Source: Acidobacteriota bacterium (GTDB lineage Bacteria > Acidobacteriota > Vicinamibacteria > Vicinamibacterales > UBA2999). From it: a DNA stretch of 58,843 bases. The notes below the pieces were generated by a model that did not search any database, had not been told where the DNA came from, and saw nothing but the letters and a program-made list of their open reading frames with translations. The translations under genes and the position numbers were made by a program. Shown here piece after piece: positions 20,185 to 26,967 of this stretch; position 1 is the first letter of the stretch, and each line of letters starts with the position of its first letter. The stretch lies in contig JAUSDY010000011.1 of assembly GCA_030650395.1 (NCBI GenBank), forward strand, positions 1-58,843. Reading direction: 5' to 3'.

Positions 20185-22272
20185 TCATTTCCGGAGCTTG
20201 TCGATTGCGCCCAGCAGATCCGCGCCTTGGTGTTTGCGCATCGCTTCCCACAGGTCGCCGACTCTCTTCACCCTCGTTTCGATGCTGTCGATGGTGAAGT
20301 CCTGCGGCTTCGGCGAGCCGTGGACTTCCTTCCAGGTCAGAGGCGTCGACACGCCGGCAAACGCCGAGGCACGTGCGCTATACGCGCACGCGAGCGTCTT
20401 GCCCTGGATGTTCTGCAGGTAGTCCACGTACACCGTGCTGTCCTTCCGCCGGCGAACGGTCCGCTCGACGGTCGCGACCTTCGGATGCTTGGCCGCCACC
20501 ATGGTCGCGATGATCTGGCAGAACAGCATGCCCGCGGTATACGGCGTGCCCGGCGGCAGCGGGATGAAGATGTGCAAGCCCTCGGACCCTGACGTCTTGG
20601 GGAACCCTTGCACCTTCACCCGATCCAGCTCCTCTTGCACCCAGCGGGCGACGTCGAGAATCTGCGAGAACGTGGTGCCGGGCTGGGGGTCGAGATCGAT
20701 CGCGACCTGATCGGCGTCGTCCAGTGAATCCACTTTCGAGAAGAACGGGTCCATCGAGATCGACGCCAGCTGCGCCATGTAGAGCAGGGTCTTGAGCGAT
20801 CCACCGATCAGCCGCGCCGGCACGTCGTCAACCGGCAGCGTCTCGATGCGCACGCCCGGCGGCACCGGCTCCGGCGCGCGGTGCTGGTAGAACGACGGGC
20901 CCTCGACGCCATTGGGCAGCCGCTTCATCACGAGCGGCCGCTCGTCGATGACCGGCAGGATGCAAGACGCGACGCGCGCGTAGTGGCGAAGCAGATCGCC
21001 CTTCGTCTTCTTGATCTTCGGCCAGAAGATCTTGTGAAGGTTGGTGACTTCGAGGGTGTCGCCGTCGGGCAGCTTCAGCAGTCCATTCTTGCGCGCCTTC
21101 TCGAGATCGCTCAGTTGTGTGAGTAACGAATCCACGTCGCTCTTGCTGAGCGGCTTTTGCGTCGACGCACCTCTGGCACCCTTGGCACGCACCGTTGGCC
21201 CGCCTTCGCTCGCCGGGTTTCGCGCGAGCTTCGGCGAGGTCTCGCCGTAGCGGCCTTTGGCCGCGGAGGCGGACACTGTGGCGGCAACATCGTCGCGTAA
21301 ACCAAGGTAAGTGGGATGACGGAGCCTCCCTTCGTCCGTGATTTCCGTGTATCGAATCTGCGCGACCAGCACAGGCCTAACCCAATGCGGCGTTCCCTTG
21401 GGCGTCTTCGGCGCAATCTCGAATGGGCATGTCGGCGTCTCGACGCGCGCGAGTAACGCCATCAAGCGGTCGAGCTCGGCGCCGCTGAATCCGGTGCCGA
21501 CGTCGCCGGCGTACTTCAGCGGTCCGGCGGGTGTCGGCGTGCCGAGCATGAGCGCGCCGAAGTGCACGCGCGTGCCCTTGGGAGCGGTCCAGCCGCCGAT
21601 CACGAACTCGTCCTGCTTTTGGAGCTTCAGTTTGAGCCACTCGGGGCTGCGCTTGCCGGTGCGATACACCGAGCGGGCGGATTTCACGAGCAAGCCTTCC
21701 CAGCCTTCCTGCTGGGCCCGCGCCATCAACGAGCGTCCGTCGCCGACCGCCTGTTCCGTCAGACCAATGAGCGTTGATGAAGACGGGTGTGCCTTGAACA
21801 ACTGCTCCAGCCGCTGCCGTCTTTCGGCAAGCGTCTTCGATCGCAGATCGTCGTCGCCGACGCGAAGCAGGTCGAACACGATCAGCGCGGCCGGCTGTTC
21901 CTCCGGCGCGAGGATGTGTTTCTTCGAGTTGTAGCCAGGCACGCTGATGTGAATGCGGTGCTGCAGACGTTGAAACCCGGCGGGCCGCAGCTCCTCGTCG
22001 AGCGCCACGACTTCGCCGTCGAGCACGACGGGCCCCTTCAACTTCCGGCCCCACGCACCGAGCGCGTCGACGATGTCTGGAAATTGAGCGGTCTTCTCGT
22101 TGCCGAGGCGCGACCACAGCCGGGCACTCGCGACAGGTTTCCCTGGCAATACCTCAACGATCGCGCGGATGCCGTCGTACTTCGGCTCGTAGACCAGCGC
22201 CGGATCGGTCAGCGGCGGCGCAGCCTCTGGCAACGTCGCCAGCATCGGCCGGAGGTCCTTCGCGACGAACAC
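20185..22272 (-). CDS. ligD: LigD: ATP-dependent DNA ligase fused to primase/polymerase domain
   Basis: A 695-residue NHEJ enzyme. The ligase domain comes first: adenylation motif EPKYDGIRA with the catalytic Lys, GPVVLDGEVVALDE, and EGLLVKSARSVYRTGKRSPEW. The LigD polymerase/primase domain occupies about 420-690 (VTNLHKIFWP, QVAIDLDPQPGTTF, KTSGSEGLHIFIPL). No phosphoesterase domain is present. GTG start. No Ku gene is in this window. Oddity: the inter-domain linker contains a low-complexity insert at about 336-361 (GRYGETSPKLARNPASEGG) whose DNA carries palindromes (21228-21264). Confidence 0.9.
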   Translation of the reverse strand: MFVAKDLRPMLATLPEAAPPLTDPALVYEPKYDGIRAIVEVLPGKPVASARLWSRLGNEKTAQFPDIVDALGAWGRKLKGPVVLDGEVVALDEELRPAGFQRLQHRIHISVPGYNSKKHILAPEEQPAALIVFDLLRVGDDDLRSKTLAERRQRLEQLFKAHPSSSTLIGLTEQAVGDGRSLMARAQQEGWEGLLVKSARSVYRTGKRSPEWLKLKLQKQDEFVIGGWTAPKGTRVHFGALMLGTPTPAGPLKYAGDVGTGFSGAELDRLMALLARVETPTCPFEIAPKTPKGTPHWVRPVLVAQIRYTEITDEGRLRHPTYLGLRDDVAATVSASAAKGRYGETSPKLARNPASEGGPTVRAKGARGASTQKPLSKSDVDSLLTQLSDLEKARKNGLLKLPDGDTLEVTNLHKIFWPKIKKTKGDLLRHYARVASCILPVIDERPLVMKRLPNGVEGPSFYQHRAPEPVPPGVRIETLPVDDVPARLIGGSLKTLLYMAQLASISMDPFFSKVDSLDDADQVAIDLDPQPGTTFSQILDVARWVQEELDRVKVQGFPKTSGSEGLHIFIPLPPGTPYTAGMLFCQIIATMVAAKHPKVATVERTVRRRKDSTVYVDYLQNIQGKTLACAYSARASAFAGVSTPLTWKEVHGSPKPQDFTIDSIETRVKRVGDLWEAMRKHQGADLLGAIDKLRK
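21228..21264. repeat. Palindromic insert in the ligD linker
   Basis: Two hairpins lie side by side: GCTTCGGCGAGG/TCTCGCCGTAGC (21228-21251, one mismatch) and GCGGCCTTTGGCCGC (21250-21264), with GTAG at their junction. On the coding strand they encode KGRYGETSPKLAR. Placement in an inter-domain linker parallels the type A insertions. Only one copy is present here, so membership of the family is tentative. Confidence 0.4.
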
Positions 22273-22292
22273 GGGAAGATGGTACAGCTTTC

Positions 22293-22387
22293 GGGGATCA
22301 GGGATCAGGGATCAGCGCATCACGGGGATCACGGCACCGGGCCTTTTGTGCGCTGACCCCTGATCCCTGACACCTGGTCTCTGAGCC
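22293..22387. repeat. Heptamer hairpin (GGGATCA word) between ligD and the sulfite-oxidase-like gene
   Basis: The left arm GGGATCA is repeated three times in 7-base phase (22294-22314). The right arm is CTGACCC CTGATCC CTGACAC CTGGTCT CTGAGCC, also in 7-base phase (22353-22387). The arms are inverted copies. The right arm ends directly at the stop codon of the gene at 22388. Confidence 0.7.
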
Positions 22388-23200
22388 TTAAGAATACCGA
22401 TCGTCAAACCACGGTTCGGCCGTGTCAGAGTAGCCGCGCTCTTCCCAGAAGCCTGGCCGATTCGCCGGGAGGAACTCGATCTTCCGGATCCATTTCGTGC
22501 CTTTCCACGCGTACAGCTTCGGCGTGATCATCCGGCACGGGCCGCCGTGCTCTTGCGGCAACGGCGCGTCTTCCCACGTGTGCACCAGCAAGACGTCGTC
22601 TTCGACGGCGCGCGCGAGCGGCAGGTTGGTCGTGTACCGGATCCGCGTTCCGGGCATGTGGTCATAGCCCGTGCACATCACGAAGCTCGCGTCTGCGCCC
22701 GGGACCGCGGCTTCAGCGATGGTGCGAAAGCGCACACCTTTCCAGCGATTGTCCATCCGGCTCCACGTCGTGACGCAGTGGAAGTCGCTGACGTCCTCTG
22801 CCTGGGGCAGTGCCAGAAACTCCTGCCACCCGATCGTGAATGGATTCTCACAAAGGCCGGCCACTTCGAGCCGCCATTCGTCGAGTGGAACGACGGGGGC
22901 TTCCCCAAGATCGAGCACCGGCCAGTTCGGGACCTCACGCTGGCCCGTTGGCAGCTTGGGCATGCCGTGTCGATTGGTGGGACCGGTGCCCATCGGTTGC
23001 CTGGCTGCCGGATCCCCGGACAAACCTTCCGCCTTCGCGCCAGGCGCTTCCACCTTCGCGCGAAGCGCTTCCACCTTCGCGCGAAGCGCTTCGGCGGACA
23101 AGTCGGCGGACAAGGCCCGGTCCCCAGGCGTCAGGAGCGCGCGTTGCCGCTCGATGTATCTCAGGCGTTTGGCGACCAGGCTGTTGTCGGAATCTGGCAA
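22388..23200 (-). CDS. Sulfite-oxidase-like molybdenum-cofactor oxidoreductase
   Basis: A 270-residue protein with the oxidoreductase molybdopterin-binding fold (PF00174). The Mo-ligand Cys is in DFHCVTTWSRMDN, with CTGYDHMPGTRIRYTTNLP and EHGGPCRMITPKLYAWKGTKW typical of YedY/MsrP-like and plant-type sulfite oxidase-like proteins. No Tat signal is visible, so it is probably cytoplasmic. The substrate is not evident. Oddity: residues 31-62 (SADLSAEALRAKVEALRAKV and onward) are a repeat-derived insert near the N-terminus (23019-23114). It is divergent from the FHA/HD-GYP gene with a 30-bp gap. Confidence 0.8.
   Translation of the reverse strand: MPDSDNSLVAKRLRYIERQRALLTPGDRALSADLSAEALRAKVEALRAKVEAPGAKAEGLSGDPAARQPMGTGPTNRHGMPKLPTGQREVPNWPVLDLGEAPVVPLDEWRLEVAGLCENPFTIGWQEFLALPQAEDVSDFHCVTTWSRMDNRWKGVRFRTIAEAAVPGADASFVMCTGYDHMPGTRIRYTTNLPLARAVEDDVLLVHTWEDAPLPQEHGGPCRMITPKLYAWKGTKWIRKIEFLPANRPGFWEERGYSDTAEPWFDDRYS
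23019..23114. repeat. Type F module with 21-bp tandem repeat, beside a type A half-arm
   Basis: Three 21-bp units (23026-23046, 23047-23067, 23068-23088; consensus CTTCCACCTTCGCGCGAAGC plus G, the first with three changes) are followed by CTTCGGCGGACAAG and a partial second copy. In frame on the minus strand they encode EALRAKV units and two SADL. The plus-strand left edge is GACAAACCTT, the half-arm of the type A palindrome, as if the module had entered at that palindrome's centre. Confidence 0.75.
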
Positions 23201-23230
23201 TCAGGGCTCCATCTTCATTATCATCTGGCG

Positions 23231-24844
23231 ATGCGATTCGAGTTCGTCGTCCGCTCCGGCAAAGAGGTCGGGCGGACCGTGGCCCTCTCCACCGGGCAGA
23301 CCATCACGCTCGGGCGGCTCAAGGGCTGCGATGTCGTGTTGGACGATGAAGCCGCGTCGCGGCGTCACTGCACCATCACTGCCCGCGAAGACGTGTGCGT
23401 GTTGACGGACTTGCAGTCGGCCAACGGCACTTTCCTCAACGAAAGCCGGATTGCCACGAACGAGCTGGCCAAGGCGGACAAGATCCGCATCGGCTCGACC
23501 GTGATTGAGATGCTGGCCACCGATGTCGCAGAGATCCCCGGCTTCCACAGCACGACGTCGCTCAGCCTCGTCGAAGCTCGCAGCCACACCCTCGTGCAGC
23601 GCGCCGTCGACCCGACCAAGCTCGAGTTCCTGTCGCAGGTCTACAAGCGGAAGGGCGAGAACGAGCTGCTGATATCCGCGCAGCGCTACCTGACGACGCT
23701 GCACAAGGTGTCCGAGATTCTGTCGCGCGCCAGCTCGGTCGAGGCGCTGTTTGATTCGATTCTGTCCGCCATCCTGGAGGTGAGCGGCGGCGACCGCGCC
23801 GCCATCCTGATGCGCCCGGCGGGCGCGACCGGCAACGAAGTCGACATGGTCGCCGTGCGCACGCGCGACGAAGGCAAGAGCCCGGGCCAGGTGATGCTGT
23901 CGCGCACGGTCGTGAACGACGTGATCGAGAAAGGCATGTCAGCCTTCACCGATGACGCGCTGGCAGACGAGCGGTACGTCGGCGGCGAAAGCATCGTGCG
24001 GCAAAAAATCCGGTCGGTGATGTGCGCGCCGATGCGCACCACCGAGACCATTCTCGGCGTGTTGTACGTCGACAGCCAGCAGGCCAAGGAGTTCAGCGAA
24101 GCGGAACTGGAGCTGCTCGCCGCCGTTGGTAACCAGGCCGGCATCGCCATGCACCGGGCGAAGCTGATGGCCGAAGTCGAACGCCTGTTCCTGGACGTGA
24201 TGAAGGCCATCGCGTCGATCATCGACGCCAAGGACGGCTACACGCACAAGCATTCGGAGCGCGTGGCGGCGTTCGGCGTGCGGCTGGCGCAGCAGCTCGG
24301 CTTCGACGCTGACGGCCGCGCCGTCGTCGAGCTGTCGGGGCTGCTGCACGATGTCGGCAAGATCGGCGTGCCCGACGCGATTCTCAACAAGCCAGGCAAG
24401 CTGACCGATGCGGAGTTCGCCGAGATGCGTATGCATCCGTTGCACGGGGCGCGCATCCTGTCGAACATCCAGAGTCAGAAAGTCGTCAACCTGCTTCCCG
24501 GCGTGAAGTACCACCACGAGCGCTGGGACGGCAAAGGGTATCCAGAAGGGTTGAAAGGCGAGGAGATTCCGCTGCTCGGCCGGTTGCTGGGCGTCGCCGA
24601 CTTCCTCGATGCGCTGACGTCGGATCGCTCCTACCGCAAGGGCCTGAAGCTCGAAGAGGCGCTGGCGATGGTGGTTGATCTCGAGGGGAAGGCGTTCGAC
24701 CCGGTCGTGGTCAAGGCGGCGGTGGAGCTGCACTCGCGAGGACAGCTGGCGCTGCCGACCACGCCGAATCCGAAAACGAAGTCGGATCTTGCGATCCCCG
24801 CCGAGATCGCCGAGGCGATCAAGGCAATCAAGCCCGCCGGATAA
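23231..24844 (+). CDS. FHA-GAF-HD-GYP protein, likely c-di-GMP phosphodiesterase
   Basis: 537 residues from the ATG at 23231. An FHA domain (about 1-97) has GRLKGCDVVLDDEAASRRHC and SANGTFLNES, which bind phosphothreonine. A GAF domain (about 150-305) follows. The HD-GYP domain (about 325-500) has the catalytic LLHDVGKIGVPD, the HHERWDGKGYPEGLKGEEIP motif and VADFLDALTSDRSYRKG, so it looks active. It probably links a Ser/Thr kinase signal to c-di-GMP breakdown; no kinase gene is adjacent. The frame is open far upstream, but that part is antisense to the sulfite-oxidase-like gene. Confidence 0.88.
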   Translation: MRFEFVVRSGKEVGRTVALSTGQTITLGRLKGCDVVLDDEAASRRHCTITAREDVCVLTDLQSANGTFLNESRIATNELAKADKIRIGSTVIEMLATDVAEIPGFHSTTSLSLVEARSHTLVQRAVDPTKLEFLSQVYKRKGENELLISAQRYLTTLHKVSEILSRASSVEALFDSILSAILEVSGGDRAAILMRPAGATGNEVDMVAVRTRDEGKSPGQVMLSRTVVNDVIEKGMSAFTDDALADERYVGGESIVRQKIRSVMCAPMRTTETILGVLYVDSQQAKEFSEAELELLAAVGNQAGIAMHRAKLMAEVERLFLDVMKAIASIIDAKDGYTHKHSERVAAFGVRLAQQLGFDADGRAVVELSGLLHDVGKIGVPDAILNKPGKLTDAEFAEMRMHPLHGARILSNIQSQKVVNLLPGVKYHHERWDGKGYPEGLKGEEIPLLGRLLGVADFLDALTSDRSYRKGLKLEEALAMVVDLEGKAFDPVVVKAAVELHSRGQLALPTTPNPKTKSDLAIPAEIAEAIKAIKPAG

Positions 24845-25567
24845 TCAGCCCGCGAATAAACTTCGCGCCGTTAGCGACTCGGGCCGCAGGCGCGACGCGC
24901 GCGCGAGGCGCTTCACGATCATCGGCGGATCGAACCGGAACCGCCATTCATCCGCCCGCCCGCCCATCGCGGTGAACGCATCGGCCCACTGGTTCCACCA
25001 CGGCGAGATGCGCAGGGAAATCGGCTCGACCACCAATACCGAGACGCCGCGCGCGACCGCCGCTTGCAGCGATTCGAGCAGCGCGCCGCGATCGCTGTCG
25101 GTCAATTCGTTCACCACGAACGCGGCGACGACAAACGATGCGTCGTGCGGAATGCGCGTCCGTGCCGCGCTGCCTCGGCGCACGTCGGCCGAGAGGCCGA
25201 GCTCGCGGTAGGTGAAGCGGGCCTCATCAAGTGCCCACGGGTGCGTATCGATGCCCGTGACGCGCGCGGGTGGGGTCGTGGCTGTCGCCACGGCGGCGCC
25301 GGCAACGCCGGTGCCGCATCCCAGGTCGACCACCAGTCCGGGTGATTTCGGCATGCCGACCTCGGCGAGGATGTTCTGGACGAGGACGAAATGAATCGGA
25401 CCGTAGTACAACGCAAAGGCCGCGCGCTTGCCGGCGCCATCGAGCGCCTTCTGCGCCGGTAGAGCCGTGGTCCGCCGCTCGACGTAGGTCGACGACAGCG
25501 CCCGCAGCGCACGCGTGACCTCGCTGAAACGCAGGTCGGTGAAGTGGCGCTCTTCGAGCGCCTCCAA
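24845..25567 (-). CDS. Class I SAM-dependent methyltransferase
   Basis: About 240 residues. The SAM site is VVDLGCGTGVAGAAV followed by VTGIDTHPWALDEARF. An acidic motif IV-like region reads FVVNELTDSDRGALLE. The acceptor is not evident; the overall layout is that of small-molecule or ribosomal-type methyltransferases. The start is uncertain: only TTG codons exist (25567 or 25585), and the latter lies inside the adjacent heptamer hairpin, which seems to have invaded the 5' end or replaced the original start. Confidence 0.7.
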   Translation of the reverse strand: MEALEERHFTDLRFSEVTRALRALSSTYVERRTTALPAQKALDGAGKRAAFALYYGPIHFVLVQNILAEVGMPKSPGLVVDLGCGTGVAGAAVATATTPPARVTGIDTHPWALDEARFTYRELGLSADVRRGSAARTRIPHDASFVVAAFVVNELTDSDRGALLESLQAAVARGVSVLVVEPISLRISPWWNQWADAFTAMGGRADEWRFRFDPPMIVKRLARASRLRPESLTARSLFAG

Positions 25568-25570
25568 GAA

Positions 25571-25731
25571 GAGTTGAAAGTTCAAAGTTGTAAGTTGAAA
25601 GTTTCAGTTAGAAGTTCAGTTACAAGTTCAAAGTTTGAAGTTTGAAGGTGTCGCAACTTGCCTCAAAACTGGGAACTGAAACTTCGAACTTTCAACTTTC
25701 AACTTTCAACTAGGCGAGAAGTTCAAAGTTG
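25571..25731. repeat. Heptamer hairpin (TTGAAAG word, second locus)
   Basis: The left side is GTTGAAA GTTCAAA GTTGTAA GTTGAAA in 7-base phase (about 25574-25601). The right side CTTTCAA is repeated (about 25688-25711). It uses the same word as 20074-20183 but with a different loop. It fills the gap between the methyltransferase and tRNA-His. Confidence 0.7.
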
Positions 25732-25732
25732 G

Positions 25733-25805
25733 GGTGAGTGACGGGATTTGAACCCGCGACCACCGGAGCCACAGTCCGGCGCTCTACCCCTGAGCTACAC
25801 TCACC
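25733..25805 (-). tRNA. tRNA-His (anticodon GTG)
   Basis: Minus-strand cloverleaf. The acceptor is GTGAGTG with CACTCAC, plus the His-specific extra G(-1) at 25805 opposite C73. The anticodon stem is CCGGA/TCCGG with loop CTGTGGC (anticodon GTG). The T arm is CGGGTTCAAATCCCG. It is flanked on both sides by heptamer hairpins. Confidence 0.95.
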
Positions 25806-25833
25806 ATCAGGGTCGGAAACTCCAATAATATCA

Positions 25834-25930
25834 GTTCAGAGTTTAGAGTTCAGAGTTAAGAGCGAAAAACACGGCATTCTAAACTCTGCACTCATAACTC
25901 TGCACTCTTAACTCTGCACTCTTAGCTCTC
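25834..25930. repeat. Heptamer hairpin between tRNA-His and aat
   Basis: The left arm is TTCAGAG TTTAGAG TTCAGAG TTAAGAG (25834-25861). The right arm alternates AACTCTG and CACTCTT in 7-base phase (about 25881-25923). The right arm ends four bases before the aat start codon, so the gene has no visible Shine-Dalgarno site of its own. Confidence 0.7.
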
Positions 25931-25934
25931 CCGC

Positions 25935-26627
25935 ATGATCCCTTTTCTAGGCCCCGCCGATCGTTTTCCGCCGGTGGACCAGGCGCTCGACGAGCCTGAT
26001 GGCCTGCTCGCCGCTGGCGGCGGGCTCTCGGTCGACCGGCTGGTGGAGGCCTACGGCCACGGCATTTTTCCCTGGTACAGCGCGGGCGATCCGGTGTTGT
26101 GGTGGTCGCCCGATCCGCGCATGGTGCTCGCGCCGCGCGAGCTGCACGTGTCGCGATCGCTTCGCAAGCGCCTGCGCAAACGCGATTATCGGGTGACGGT
26201 CGACACGGCGTTTGCGCTGGTGCTGCGCGAATGTGCCGCGCCGCGCCTGGGTGACACGGCTACATGGCTGCTGCCCGACATGCGCCGCGCCTACCTGGCC
26301 ATGCACCGCGCCGGCCTGGCGCATTCGATCGAGGTGTGGATCGGTGACGATTTGGCCGGCGGCATTTACGGCGTCGCGCTCGGGCGGATGTTCTTCGGCG
26401 AGTCGATGTTCTCGCGCCGCACCGATGGCTCCAAGATCGCGATGGCCCACCTGGCCGCCCAGCTCGATCGGTGGGGATTTCCGCTGATCGACTGCCAGAT
26501 GGAAACCGGGCACCTGGTGTCGCTCGGCGCCACGGCGATGTCGCGCCGCCGCTTCGTGGCCGAGGTCGCGCGGCTGGTCCACGAGCCGGCGCCGGCGTGG
26601 CTGCTCGACGCGGATCTTGCTCTATGA
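25935..26627 (+). CDS. aat: Leucyl/phenylalanyl-tRNA--protein transferase
   Basis: A 230-residue cytoplasmic enzyme that adds Leu or Phe to proteins with N-terminal Arg or Lys, marking them for ClpS/ClpAP. Family motifs are EPDGLLAAGGGLS, AYGHGIFPWYS, VLWWSPDPRMVL, GESMFSRRTDGSKIA and IDCQMETGHLVSLGA. Length is normal. It overlaps no gene, but clpS begins eight bases after its stop, so the two are probably cotranscribed with clpA. Confidence 0.95.
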   Translation: MIPFLGPADRFPPVDQALDEPDGLLAAGGGLSVDRLVEAYGHGIFPWYSAGDPVLWWSPDPRMVLAPRELHVSRSLRKRLRKRDYRVTVDTAFALVLRECAAPRLGDTATWLLPDMRRAYLAMHRAGLAHSIEVWIGDDLAGGIYGVALGRMFFGESMFSRRTDGSKIAMAHLAAQLDRWGFPLIDCQMETGHLVSLGATAMSRRRFVAEVARLVHEPAPAWLLDADLAL

Positions 26628-26634
26628 TCGGTCT

Positions 26635-26967
26635 GTGGCAGATCCGAGGGTGCGGGAAGGCGTCGAGACCGAGTCGCGCTCGGAGGAACGCACGGAAAAC
26701 CCGCGGTTGTGGCGGGTGCTGCTGCATAACGACGATTTCACCACCCAGGACTTCGTGGTCTGGATTCTCGAGACCGTATTTCACATGCCCCATGCTGAAG
26801 CGTTTGCGGTGATGCTGCACGTGCACCAGGCCGGTGTCGGCGTCGCCGGACTGTTCACCCGCGACGTCGCCGAGACCAAGGTCAAGGCGACCCGCCAGCT
26901 GGCCGAGCAGCACGAGTTTCCGCTGCTCGTCACGCTCGAGCCCGACCGGCAGGAGGCGGGCGCATGA
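26635..26967 (+). CDS. clpS: ClpS, N-degron adaptor of ClpA
   Basis: A 110-residue adaptor. A disordered N-terminus of about 25 residues precedes the core WRVLLHNDDFTTQDFVVWIL, with the NDD loop that forms the N-degron pocket, then HMPHAEAFAVMLHVHQAG and the FPLLVTLEPD strand. I chose GTG 26635; a TTG at 26617 would overlap aat. Its stop overlaps the clpA start by four bases (ATGA), so the two should be translated together. Confidence 0.93.
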   Translation: MADPRVREGVETESRSEERTENPRLWRVLLHNDDFTTQDFVVWILETVFHMPHAEAFAVMLHVHQAGVGVAGLFTRDVAETKVKATRQLAEQHEFPLLVTLEPDRQEAGA

